Source of the DNA: Lotus japonicus
Lineage: Eukaryota > Streptophyta > Magnoliopsida > Fabales > Fabaceae
NCBI RefSeq assembly: GCF_012489685.1
Contig: NC_080042.1
Span: 6,512,501 to 6,576,500, forward strand
Length of the DNA: 64,000 bases
Direction of reading: 5' to 3'
In this document: positions 1 to 10,838 of the stretch, piece by piece
How the letters are laid out: each line of letters opens with the position of its first letter
Numbering within the stretch: the first letter of the stretch is position 1
Notes under the pieces: generated by a model
Told to the model about the DNA's origin: nothing
Seen by the model: only the letters and a program-made list of their open reading frames with translations
Database searches by the model: none
Program-made: the position numbers and the translations under genes

Positions 1-1854
1 CAATAAATGTTTATTACATAAGCTATTTTAAGAAATTAAATGATAAATAAACTTTAAATATGTTAGACGTCTATTTATGAAAATAAATATAAAAAGTTAA
101 CCTATCTATATATATGAAAAGAAGGTTTTCTTCTAGAAGATCTATGACACATGACACTTCCAAATTCATCACTTTTCCCTCCAAGAAAAAAAAATGGTCA
201 TTCTATTTTTTTGTCACCACATACAATAATGACTCATTTATTATGGTCTTATTTAATTCAAAATTATATTTTCAGTTTTTTTATGTAACCATTACCTATG
301 AAATCATAAATTTTTTTTTGAAATGGCCTATGAAATCATAATTGGAAGTTGCAAATATTTCCAAAATAATTGAATCTTATATATTTCATTATTAATTTTA
401 CATTAAACGAAGCATTTGAAAATATTGCGAAAATGATGAAAAATTATAAATTAAATGTTTAATTTTACGTTTAGCAAATTAAAGATTTTAAAAATGTTTT
501 TTTATCACATATATTTGAAATGTTTTTTATTTTAATTTTTATGAAATTTTTAATTTGGATGAGAAAGGTGTATGGTTTATGTTAGTGGCCTCTCCTTTTT
601 TAAAATATTGTTCAATTCATACCATGTGTTTTATAGTTGATAAAATATTTTGTTTTTTTTTTTTTTTATACATTGTCCTGCATTAATCTGATTCTAAAGT
701 GTGACATGTGTGTTTTTATTCTATTGATCACACTCTTTCTTTCTGTTCTATTGTTAGAGCACTTTGTGATTCAATTTTTTTAAGATAATGCATAGAGCCA
801 TGAAATTTTACAGTTTTTAAAGATGATTTTTCATGTCATATGTGAAATACTTAGATCTTTATTTCAAGGATACCTTCAACATTTTTGTGAATATAAATGC
901 CAATCCTGAAAGTGTCTTCAGGCATGAGTAGAGCATTCCATCACTTTCAATTAAATACAATAAATTGTCAATATAAGAAAAATTACACCAATGTCTACAA
1001 TTGCGAAAAGGATGATTAAATAGTTTGAGCTTTAAGAATAAATTCAGTTTTATTACGTTATTTGGGTGTGTTTGATGTTGTAAATCTTCGAGGTTTTTCA
1101 CACGGTACATCTTCTCCTCGCAACGTTGAATCTTTTATTTTAATTTTTACAGTGCTCTACAATATTAATTTTTTATTGTTGTGCTGAGTTGCATCTCACG
1201 ATTTAATTTAAATAATATAAATTTAAAGCAATAAATATTATTATTATGAACTTTTTTTACATAATTATAATTAATTAAGGGAGTATATATTTATTTAAAC
1301 TTTCTATATTTTAATATCCTATCGATCTATTAGATTGACTGATGAGGATGGGATGTGTGCTGCTGTATTGAATGCTGAAACGGGGTAAGGACCTTGCTTT
1401 TGATTCGTCGTAGACAATCCTTGAAGGGTTGTTATTCCTGGCTGGCTTCTTATTGTTAGGGGTTGATTTAAATTAGCTTAAGGTTATATATGAGTATGCT
1501 TTCTTTTGTTTTTGGTGATTGGAACAACATTGTATCTTATTTGTGTCTAACCTCACATGGGAGAGGTTGTTCTCATATCTGTTTTATACTTTAATGGATT
1601 TTTTCTTAAGCTTAAAAAAAATCATGTCACATGAGATGATCCAAATCTTCTACTTGTCCAGATGGCGTTCGAAGAACCAATTTTATACATTTCTTTCCTA
1701 CGTGTATATATTTGTAACAACCATGTATATATTTATGTTTATCAACAAAATTTATATATTTGTGCAATTAAAAATTATGAAAAGATGAAAAATATAATAA
1801 TACACAAACTCTACATTTTATTTTATATAACATAAGTCAGAGGTGGATACGGTT
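1..1854. other. AT-rich intergenic DNA without recognisable genes
   Basis: The stretch is strongly AT-rich with many A and T runs. All open frames are short and have no recognisable domain, so I call no gene. A slightly less AT-rich patch around 1330-1480 has short open stretches but no identifiable product. Confidence 0.7.
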
Positions 1855-2260
1855 GTGGTCATGGCAGTGGTGGTAATGGTGGTGGTGATAATGGCAGTGT
1901 TATGGGACAGTGGTTGCGACAATGACGATGACATGGACGACAACGACGGTGGCAGTTGCGAAGGGTGGTGTTTGTGGTAGTAGAGGTGGTGGTGGCAGTG
2001 ATGGTGGTGGGTGGTGGCAGTAGAGTGGTGGTGGTGGTAGTGGTGATGACGGTAATGGAGGGTGTCGAGGAGGTGGTGAGGGTGATGGTAGAGTTGGTTG
2101 TGGTGGTGGTGGCGGCGGTAGTGGTTGTAGTGGCCGCAACGTTGTAGTGTGGTGGTGGTCGTAGTGAAAGGTGGTGGTGGCAGCGGGTGGTGGTTATTAT
2201 GGGAGTAGAGTTGGTGGCGGTTAATGTGGTGGTGGCGATGGCAGAAACAACAATGAGAGT
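1855..2260. repeat. GGT-rich imperfect trinucleotide repeat
   Basis: The plus strand is almost entirely G, T and A, made of imperfect GGT/GTG runs with scattered GAT and GCG variants. The opposite strand is therefore CCA/ACC-rich and gives long artificial Thr/Pro frames (for example 1859-2338 minus). Those frames are low-complexity by-products, not genes. The strong purine/pyrimidine asymmetry is visible directly. Confidence 0.85.
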
Positions 2261-2588
2261 GGCAATGGCAATGACGTTATCATTATTTATATGGTGGATT
2301 AAATAATAAATCATTTTAATGTATAATATTAGATTCATGGATTAGTCTATACAATATAATATAAGAACCAAACAATGGATAAACTCATATTTATTGTATA
2401 AGTTTATACTATCATATTTAGTACGACGTACCAAACGAACTCTTATAATAATGATTTTAAATGTAAATATCTTATATAAAATAATCATCCAAAAGATTTT
2501 TCTCAATTAACATTAACATCTTATTGTTTACGAAATATTAATATATAAAATCCATAAAAAATCAAATTTAAATATTTATCTCTAACAA

Positions 2589-2686
2589 GTGGTTGTTTGA
2601 ACTCTTAGGTTGAGAGTTCGATTTCTAAGACCCGCACTCACCACACTCGGGTCGAAAATGTGAGAGTAATTTAACAAAAAAAAAAT
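2589..2686 (+). mobile_element. SINE-like insertion with A-tail and 8-bp target duplication
   Basis: A tRNA-promoter-like B box (GAGAGTTCGATTTC, about 2612) is followed by an A-run at 2675-2685. The unit is flanked by TCTAACAA at 2581-2588 and again at 2687-2694. Length near 100 bp, A-tail and direct duplication fit a 5'-shortened tRNA-type SINE. No family name can be given. Confidence 0.55.
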
Positions 2687-2771
2687 TCTAACAAATATTT
2701 ACATATTTATGCAATTAAAAATTACAAAAATATAATATGACAAATTTTTTAGACATTATATAATAAAAGTC

Positions 2772-2790
2772 ACCCGTGCTTTGCACGGGT
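2772..2790. repeat. Perfect 8-bp hairpin in AT-rich DNA
   Basis: ACCCGTGC and GCACGGGT are perfect inverted repeats around a TTT loop. The GC-rich stem stands out in very AT-rich surroundings. Similar short palindromes occur in plant dispersed repeats. No function is inferred. Confidence 0.6.
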
Positions 2791-2974
2791 CATTCAACGA
2801 GTAACTAATGATAATAAGCTCAAAATAAGTTATAAATTAGTAATAAGCTATTTATATAAATTCTCATAAATGATTATTGTTACATGATAGGATATTAAAA
2901 AATTGAAGTAACACTGTGGCTTAGAAGAGTTTTTTTATAGGAAAATGTTAGTTATTAGAAATGTTAGTAAATTA

Positions 2975-3073
2975 ATCTCTTCTCCGGGTTTGAATCCAAG
3001 GCGTCCTTTCATCCCACTCAACTCTTATGTCCTTAGCTCTTACCACTTCAACTATCCTTCGGAACGTGGCTCA
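2975..3073 (-). mobile_element. tRNA-derived SINE remnant
   Basis: Read on the minus strand this has an A-box-like segment (TAGTTGAAGTGG) and, about 50 bases later, a B-box-like segment (GGATTCAAACC). The block resembles the better preserved SINE at 8856-8971 in order and wording. I could not find a clear A-tail or target duplication, so it is probably an old copy. Confidence 0.5.
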
Positions 3074-3980
3074 TAATTGAATGGTAAAAGATGTGGGTAT
3101 GCACACTATACAAATTTGTCTTCATAATAATAATGGGAATCTGAAGAATCAAAAGGTCTTAATTAGTATCAAGCAGTCACCTATACGCATTTTCCTAATT
3201 TTGTCAAAGTTTGAGGAGGGAATCAAGGGGTTTCCATACGTGAAAATCAGGGCCGGTCCCTACATTTTGGAGATGTAAGACCCAAGATTTTAAGCTTAGG
3301 ATCAGTGGAAGAGATTTCCATTTATGATTAGGGTTGATGTATTGTGAAGGGAAACCTGAACTAGAGTTTACCAAATGAAATAAATTTATGAAGGAGAAAG
3401 TTCAGGAAAAGTCAAAGGATCGTATCGAAGTCGATAAAAGTTATAGCACGATCGTTATACGCTTAAACCTAGGTCAGAAACTCTAGTATATAGCTAATTT
3501 TCACTTTTAGGCACGACGGAAGTTAATTCCAAAAATCTTCAGAGAAATGTTAGAACTTCTCTTTTTCCATATATCACAATCGTTTCGAGGCGAAACTCTA
3601 GGATCTACGAACGTCCGATTCCAATCATCGGAAGTTTGCCGAAACCGAATCCCTGGTATTTCAAAACCCTAGAATTTCTCGACGATGAAGACTTTTTCTA
3701 TTCAGAGCTTCAAATGAATATTCTACACGCGTACACCCATTTCTCTTGATGATTTCAATCTTTCTTCCGAAGGAAGTTTTCCATTCCGACATTCGATGCA
3801 AAAAGCAACTTATCGGGTAAAATAGTTTTATACCGACTATGCATTAGTTGCCAAAAATACAAGGAGACCTCTTTATAGTTTTGGAATTCTTTTGCCAAAA
3901 CATATCTATTAATTCACGGAGAATGACGCCGGAAAAATCAGATTCGCGAAACTTTCATTTTCCCGCGAATTTCCAACCTT

Positions 3981-3988
3981 TATATATA
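3981..3988 (+). promoter_or_regulatory. TATA box of solo LTR S1
   Basis: TATATATA lies at the position equivalent to the TATA boxes of the other Tekay LTRs. The ~140 bases after it lack ATG and end in CGAG followed by GTATAG (GT at 4129-4130). Confidence 0.6.
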
Positions 3989-4802
3989 GCAAAGAAAGGA
4001 AGAAAAACTCAAATTTTCCTCCATTTTCTTCATCAAGGCCGCGAGTTCTACAAGGGAGGGAGAAGAGAAGATTTTCTTCATCGTTTGCTTGATCGTCGAT
4101 CAATCAGTTGCTACTTCAAGGCTTCGAGGTATAGTCGCTAATCCTTACCTCTGATCGCTTTTTCCATAGCTTTTCTGTAGACTTTTCTGAGCTGATAGTT
4201 TATGGGTTTTTGCAAAACTATCCTGAATCTTTCATTTCTGATTCTAAACCTCTTCTATATGTGCCCAAGATCACTTCTGCCGGATTAGATTTTCCGTTAT
4301 GTCGCCGGAATTCCGCCGGAATCAATTTTAGCCTTAAATACCCATTTTTGGAGTTTTTGAGGTAAAGCTTCAACCTTTAGGCTGAAAACTATCGCCTTAG
4401 CTTAGTGCTAGTAGGATTAGTTGTCATAAACGTCGTTGGTGACGTCCCTGCAAAATTTTATTTTTGGGATTTCAGTTTTGAAAATCCTAAGTTAAAAATC
4501 ATGACCAAAATACCCCTGCGACAGTTTTTGATCCGATAATTTTTCCGAGTTCAGAATACCCTTAGTTACGGCTAATGAAAGCATAGGAACCAAGTTTGAT
4601 CGAAGAAAAATCGAGCCCCACAATTGTGAAAAGTGGCCGAGCCCTATAGAGGAGGAGGGGGAAAATTCCTTTTCCGAAAACTTGTCCTTCCGCGCTAGAT
4701 TATCGTACCTCGGAGTATGAACTACTTCGTGTAACCTTAGTGAGCATTGATAGCTTAGTTTCCGATAGAATTTGATAGAATTCTGTGGTTTTTACTTTAA
4801 AG

Positions 4803-4880
4803 GTTCTTTTGAAGAATTTCCTAAAGATCAAGGAGCTCATTGTGAAGGAACGCTTGAGGAGAACGCTGGAATAACTAGAG
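4803..4880 (+). other. Conserved 78-nt exon-like segment in LTR S1
   Basis: Preceded by AG (4801-4802) and followed by GTAAGG. Exactly 78 nt as in all other Tekay LTRs here, ATG-free and open in one frame. Interpreted as an internal leader exon; see findings. Confidence 0.5.
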
Positions 4881-5694
4881 GTAAGGGCAACTTACCTTAC
4901 TAGCTAATGCTTTAGGGGTCGACGAATTCGACTTGATTTATTGTTTATGCACTTGTTTGTGATTGACTGGGAAAAGTTTTCTGAGGCTTCGGCTGACAAT
5001 GTAGATGATTCATCTACTGAATGTTTTTGGAGATTGACTTACATGCTATGTGCTATGTGGGTAATCTAGGATGTGTGGTGCATGCCTTATATGCTAAGTG
5101 CTATGTGGTTATTGCTTATTATGTTGATATATGACATGTTGAATGATGGTGCTGAGTTATTTATGCTTGAGCAATGAAATCTGAGTTTCTGAATAGTGAG
5201 AATAGCGGGCAGGTCATGCCGATTTTATTTTGAGAGTTTTGAGAAAGTTCGATAGGACGAATGAGATTCGGGCCTTGTTATGGTGTTTATGGATCGAGAC
5301 ATTCTCTGGAGTCATTTGGGATTTGGAGATCCCGGGAACTTATAAGATTCGCGATAAGATTAAAAGGATCTCATTTTGTAAAGAAAACTCATAAGACATT
5401 AAACAACCTCTAAAATCTTCAAATAATGATAATAAACTCGAAAGGAAGCTTAGGATGATGATCTTAGTTTTGGAAAACGAGAAGTGTCGTCGGATCCAAG
5501 TGTTGAGAAAGTTGAGAAGTTTTGAGTATGTTGATACTCTTGTGCTGTGGGAGCAGTTATGTCGTTGGGCTATCCGAGGGATAAGCCGGGAGACTGATAG
5601 TTTTCGAGTATGTCGATACTCTTTGCTCGCTGAGCAGTTTTTGACCATCGGATGGAGATGAGTCGGATGATTCGAGGAATCATCATGAGTTAAG

Positions 5695-5802
5695 TTTATG
5701 CCTTCGGGTACAGTTTATACCTTCGGGTACAGTTTATGCCTTCGGGTACAGTTTATGCCTTCGGGTACAGTTTATGCCTTCGGGTACAGTTTATACCTTC
5801 GG
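5695..5802 (+). repeat. 19-bp tandem repeat, about six copies
   Basis: A unit reading CTTCGGGTACAGTTTATGC repeats about six times with A/G variation. It lies within the solo LTR, upstream of the 206-bp duplication. Confidence 0.9.
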
Positions 5803-6208
5803 GTAATTCGGACATCGACGGGGGATATGATCGACCGTGAGGTTAGGATCGACCTGTTGATTGTCGGGCATAGCGGAGGGAAAAGTCGACCCGCAGGGTT
5901 AGGACTGATCCGGCTATGTCAAGGTTGTAAGTGACACTCGGGGGTTATGGTCGACACAATGCCAGTGTTAGGACCGACTCAAACGTGCCCAACCTATTCT
6001 TTCTTCGGGTAATTCGGACATCGACGGGGGATATGATCGACCGTGAGGTTAGGATCGACCTGTTGATTGTCGGGCATAGCGGAGGGAAAAGTCGACCCGC
6101 AGGGTTAGGACTGATCCGGCTATGTCAAGGTTGTAAGTGACACTCGGGGGTTATGGTCGACACAATGCCAGTGTTAGGACCGACTCAAACGTGCCCAGCC
6201 TACTCTTT
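5797..6208 (+). repeat. 206-bp tandem duplication inside the solo LTR
   Basis: The block 5797-6002 is repeated at 6003-6208 almost without change, as shown by two identical starts (CTTCGGGTAATTCGG). The high identity means the duplication is recent compared with divergence between LTR families. Confidence 0.92.
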
Positions 6209-7609
6209 CCGGAATCGTCGAGATTGACGTTGCATTGACATATCATGCACTCTAATTATATTCGTTGGGGATTTGGATGGGTAGATGTTGATAAATATCG
6301 TATGTGCTTTGATGAGTGAATTGTACTAGAGATTTGATAACATGCTATGTTTAAACCTTAGGGTAGACAATGCAGAACTTATATGTATATAGACAACATA
6401 TATATATACCCCTTATACTTTATCTGGTGTCTTGTATTCTCTATCCTATATTCCGTAAGTTGACCCTTGCACGTGCTACCTGTGTTTGGGGGGCTATGTA
6501 TGCCCTTTTTGTCAGATGTCGTTGGTGGATTCTTCCGTGATTCCTCGTCGTTCGGGGAAGACCCGGAGCAAAATGACTACTATTGAGCCTTCGACGTGGA
6601 CCCGGACTTCATGCATGACCAGATGGGAGTCGATGATGGAAGTATGGGGGATGGGTGATTAGAGTCTATTAAGGTTGGGTGTTAGTGTCCTAGCTCTGAC
6701 TTATTCTTATTTTTGAGGGCTTGTGTTGCTGACACTTGACCTAACATTTTGGGATTGTACATTTTGCCTACTGGCGTTACACTTTTCTACTTTCCGTCAT
6801 TGGAGGTTACTCGTGACGAGGTCGCTATTTACAGCGGGGGATGCTATATATATTGTATATTAGTTCTGTTGCCTTTCGCATTTGGGTTTTATTTAATTCA
6901 GTCTTGTCTTAGTTATTATCAAAAAAAAATATTTACGTTTTCCGCATTAAGTTTACTTTTGGTTACTAAAGTGACGCCACCGAAATCGGGGTGTTACAGG
7001 AGACCCTGGGCAAATAATAAAAATGGACCCCTAATAAAGAGATCTCTTGGAGATACAACTGCCAGATACCGTTATATATTTAACGTTCGAAATTTCATCA
7101 AAACCATTATGTTGGTTCGTTTGACAATTGATCTCTTGCAACCTGCCCAGGGTTTGCGTGTTCGAATCCAAGCAACGCGACCTTTTGCTTTTTAATTTTT
7201 GAATTCTTTCAATTCAAATTAATTAACAAATAACATGTCAAAAATCAAAAAGTGGAATTCTAATCCGGTACATAAAAGTAACATAAACAGTTACTAACCA
7301 CTAGACCAGCTAAAATCATTAATAACTTCTTGAACATTAATTATTATAACTAAATTGTGTTTTGGAGAAAGTTTAATGTAAATTTTTTTTTGGGGCCCCT
7401 TCTTTTTGGAGGCCCTAGGCTGTGGGCCTGGGCCTGTGCCCTGGTGAAAATTCAGAATGAAATGGTTTAAAGTTTAAACCTCTTAATTTTGGAAATACGA
7501 GCCATAAGTATATAGCTTAAAGAAAAAGCCAACTTGCAAGGTTTCCATAATCTCTCCTTCTCATCGTTTGTCCAGTTGTCTGTTTAAAGGCAAATAATAA
7601 CTCTAAATT

Positions 7610-8596
7610 CAGGGCCGTATACAGACATTTTGAGGCCTAAGGCGAAAATATTAAAAGAGATATTTTTTTACAATAATTTTAAAGAGACATATACTATATT
7701 ATATAAAATATCTTTTTATATCAATCTTCTAGCTTTTTGAGCTGCAAAATCATTTATCAGAGTTTTATAATTAAGCAATTCTAACATTTTGCTCTCAATA
7801 GATAAAAGAGCTAAACTATTCAAACTTTCTTGTGACATTGTTGACCTTAAATATGATTTAAGCAATTTTAATTTTGATAAACTTCTTTCAGCAGTTGCAA
7901 CTGTTACCGGGATTGTCAATAAAATTCTATAAGCAATATAAACATTTGGAAAAGAATCTAAATTTTTAATATAACTCCATACTTCTATAGGTGTGCTAAT
8001 TTTCTGCAACACTTTGATATCAAATATCTCATTTGATAATTCACTTCAGTATAGAAACAATGTTAATATTTTTTTTGAGAGAAAATAAATCAAAGAATGA
8101 GTTTTTTTTTTGTCGCTGAACTATGAATCAAAGAATGAGTAAAACAACAAACTTAACCATGCTATATATATGCAATTTTATTTTATTAGCTGTTACTCTC
8201 CATTTATTACTATTACCGTTAATGGTCTTTTTTTTTTGGGTCATAGCAATGGTTGCAAACGGTCTAATTTTTTTGTCATAGCAATGTTTCATACAAATAT
8301 ACAATGTACCTATGAAGTGTCTTGACTTAATATGATTAGAGCAACAATCCTTTTTTCTTTGGGTCATAGCAATGATCTTTAACTCTTTATTAATTGTCTT
8401 GGGGGTTGGGCTTTATGACTTTTCTAGAAAAAAAACAGACTGAAAAGTACAAACATTGTGAAACTGAACTGAAGGCTTAGTTTCAAAAAAAAAAAAAAAC
8501 TGAAGGCTTAGGGCTAGTGGGCTACTTAAAAAAAAAAAAAAAAAATCGGGGGCCTCAGGCCCATGCCTATCTGGCCTTGTGGTCTCTACGGCCCTG
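7610..8596 (-). mobile_element. hAT element, internally deleted, with transposase remnant
   Basis: Perfect 10-bp terminal inverted repeats CAGGGCCGTA (7610) and TACGGCCCTG (8596). Flanks are TCTAAATT and TCTAAATC, an 8-bp duplication with one mismatch. The 987-bp body holds only the C-terminal part of a transposase (7716-8012, minus), so it is a deletion derivative. A phrase GGGTCATAGCAATG recurs in the 8180-8375 part. Confidence 0.87.
7716..8012 (-). pseudogene. hAT transposase, C-terminal dimerisation region
   Basis: The 98 residues include VATAERSLSKLKLLKSYLR and later SLALLSIES, the typical pattern of the hAT C-terminal dimerisation region (hAT family, DUF4371/HAT-C type). In intact transposases this region mediates oligomerisation. 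The BED zinc finger and catalytic core are missing, so the product cannot transpose alone. Whether it is still expressed is unknown. It sits inside matching hAT terminal repeats, which supports the call. Confidence 0.85.
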
Positions 8597-8855
8597 TCTA
8601 AATCATCGTATTTATTCCTCTTAAGTAATATATCTTTTATACTAAGCAATAAAAGAATTTTTTTAAATATTAAATAAACTTAATTTTTTCCATTTAATGT
8701 ATTGTTCATATATAAATGGGAAAGCTTTTGGAAGAATTTGTAGGAGTGTTAAGAGCCTAAGAGTTTGAAGAATATGAAGTGTATCTCAAAGTGAAAGCAA
8801 ATGGCCAGCTTGCAATATTCCCATAATATTTCATTCTTATCTGTTGTCCAGTTTT

Positions 8856-8971
8856 TTTTTACATCGAAACGATAAATTGCATCCGTCAGGAATCGATCTC
8901 TGAATCTCTCCCTATCCAACTCATATGTCCCTCAACTCCTACCACTTGAGCTATCATACAGGGACATCCGC
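8856..8971 (-). mobile_element. tRNA-derived SINE with 11-bp target duplication
   Basis: On the minus strand an A box (AGCTCAAGTGG) is followed by a B-box-like GATCGATTCCT, then the A-tail (T-run at 8856-8860 on plus). TGTCCAGTTTT occurs at 8845-8855 and 8972-8982 as the target duplication. The related block at 2975-3073 is an older copy. Confidence 0.8.
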
Positions 8972-9125
8972 TGTCCAGTTTTATCTACTTTTTTTTTGTA
9001 TATTTCAGTTGTATAATTTTTATTACACTTGGAATTAACAAATATAGTAAAAAATAACACTAAATAATAAGCATAAAGATACACTCTACTTGTTAAAAAA
9101 AAAGATATACTCTACAAATCTCTTT

Positions 9126-9196
9126 TTTTTTTCCTTTGGCCACCAGTCTCCACGGGGAAAGGGGCTCCACGTGACTAATCTGATTCGGGATACGAT
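9126..9196 (-). mobile_element. 5'-truncated SINE with perfect 15-bp target duplication
   Basis: TCTACAAATCTCTTT is present at 9111-9125 and 9197-9211 without mismatch. Between the copies, read on minus, is a GC-rich 3' SINE-like end (ATCCCGAATCAGATTAGTC, GTGG) followed by a short A-tail. Only about 70 bp remain, so the insertion is 5'-truncated. Confidence 0.75.
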
Positions 9197-9211
9197 TCTA
9201 CAAATCTCTTT

Positions 9212-10838
9212 AATTAAAATAATAGAAAGTATATTCTTAAATTATCAAATACATTTAACTAGTTTACTTTGTGACCGTGAGAGATGTTATTTTTTGTTTA
9301 TTACACACGTGATTTTTTTAAAAATTTGTGTTACTTTTGTTACGTTTATTAAAAAAATAAAATTAACTACTTTTTTTTATGATGAATATGTTTGTTTGAT
9401 TTTTTATTTTAAAGCGCAATAATTATATTTATTTGTGTTTTTTTTTGTTAATTTATCTTTTTTGTTTTAAAGGTCGTTTGTTTATCTCAATATTGCATTA
9501 TATAATTTAGTCTTTTATATATCAATTTAATAGTGTTCTCGCTTAAGAGAACGATTGTACCAGCTAGGTTGGAAACCTTAACTAAAGTAAAGATCTCAGA
9601 ATAACCTAGCTACTCGTTGTGTATTTCATTACAACCTGCCTTTTACAAGTAAAGTCACTCTTTTTATAATGGGGGTGCATAAAATCCTAAATCTAAACCT
9701 AATTGGATTATTGGACCTTATTAATCCTTGACCCAAGTGCCCTTACACGCTGAATACTATGCCTAGTTCCTATTGGCATGGCTGAATCCGTCAACATAGC
9801 CTTAGCCCGCCCTACTGAGATGCGACTCGCCCCATGGAGTCATGTGGACCCTTGAGAGGGCGCTGAGTCACCCTTCTTGACTTGAGTGTTGTCCCACCTT
9901 ACTCCTTTGGCTCCTTATCTTGATATGATTTGCTCGCATAAGTCTCCTGCTGGGCGGGCCACACAAGCCCATAATACACTGTGCTCGAAGCATGAGGGCA
10001 AAGTGTGCCTTAACATGTCTAGTTAAGACTTCGAAGTTGAAAATTAATTGTCCTTAGATATCCTAGGCGAGCCCCATATCTGGAGGCCTTGCTCAGCCTA
10101 CAATCCCACAAGATACTGCGCCTGAAGTATGAGGGCAAAGTATGTGGTCTGTCACAAATCCCCATGGTTGTATGTTGACCTTCGCGCCGTGACATGAAGC
10201 TCGCCTTTCGCCTGGCAGTTTTGTATAGTGTGCAAAGGTGTGTTTCAAGGATTTGTTCTTGAGTTATGCTCTCCTTAACTAGGGGTAGATTCTTCGACTA
10301 GCGACTTGGATCAATGTATAGATCCACACCCTAAAGCTTCAAGACCTCCCCTCCTTAACTTACCTTCCTCGACAACAATGAATAAAAAGTTATTTTTAAA
10401 ATTCAAATAGATTGTGATAACCATTTACCTCCTCGCCCATTCCAATTTTTAGTGACGGGTCCCATAATCGCGCTTGCACCACTAGTTACTTACTGCAACT
10501 CTCACGCTTTTTCAATCACTCGTCGCGTCGAAACATTCTGGCACACACAATCCCTTAATTGAAGCACTATAATGATTAACATTTAGGATTTTAATGTCAT
10601 TATTGGGATGGGAAGCCTAAGAAAGGTTTTCGAGTTCATAAAGCGGCTGGGCTTTGGACTATGTCTTTTGACGTTTCCACACGCCCTTTGAAGATCCAAG
10701 TGCTTGCATATAAAGAGTTTGTCACTTTATCCTCTTCTTTACTCGCATACAATTGGTTTTGACTCAATTGTGTGCTAGCATAAAACATTTCATTCAAATA
10801 AATAGAACAAAATATGTTATTTATTACAAACGAAAAAT
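9212..10838. other. Gene-free spacer, part of it GC-richer
   Basis: 9212-9530 is AT-rich. 9540-10370 is less AT-rich and has a short repeated phrase (GAAGCATGAGGGCAAAGTGTG near 9985, GAAGTATGAGGGCAAAGTATG near 10122). It could be a decayed LTR, but I find no termini, PBS or coding remnants. No gene is supported. Confidence 0.5.

Larger units (their letters stand above)
3274..6998 (+). mobile_element. Solo LTR of a Tekay-type chromovirus (S1)
   Basis: Starts TGTAAGACCC and ends GGGGTGTTACA. The 5-bp duplication GGAGA is perfect (3269-3273, 6999-7003). About 3.7 kb. The terminal ~40 bases match the LTR ends of the other Tekay elements in the window, which identifies the family. No internal region or second LTR is present, so it is a solo LTR, the usual product of LTR-LTR recombination. 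It contains two tandem repeat blocks, a TATA box and the conserved 78-nt segment, but only a broken version of the LTR reading frame after 6516. Confidence 0.93.
3248..7443. mobile_element. Non-autonomous hAT element, split by a solo LTR
   Basis: The ends begin CAGGGCCGG (3248) and finish GGCCTGTGCCCTG (7443), imperfect inverted repeats of hAT type. The flanks are a perfect 8-bp duplication GTGAAAAT (3240-3247 and 7444-7451), the size hAT transposases make. After removal of the inserted solo LTR (3274-6998) and one TSD copy, the element is about 466 bp and carries no transposase. A short tRNA-like stretch near 7110-7190 lies within it. Confidence 0.85.

Noticed and set aside
1859..2338. Long minus-strand Thr/Pro-rich open frame
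   Set aside because: It is the complement of the GGT-rich repeat; several frames are open for the same reason and no start context or domain supports it.
3848..4141. 97-codon frame in solo LTR S1
   Set aside because: Lies over the TATA box and leader region, is not kept in the other LTR families, and overlaps an opposite-strand frame.
7110..7195. tRNA-like stretch with GTGTTCGAATCC
   Set aside because: No cloverleaf could be drawn with proper acceptor stem. It is part of the hAT interior and may be an old SINE piece.
9540..10370. Possible LTR remnant
   Set aside because: No TG/CA termini, PBS, partner LTR or TSD could be found; kept only as spacer.
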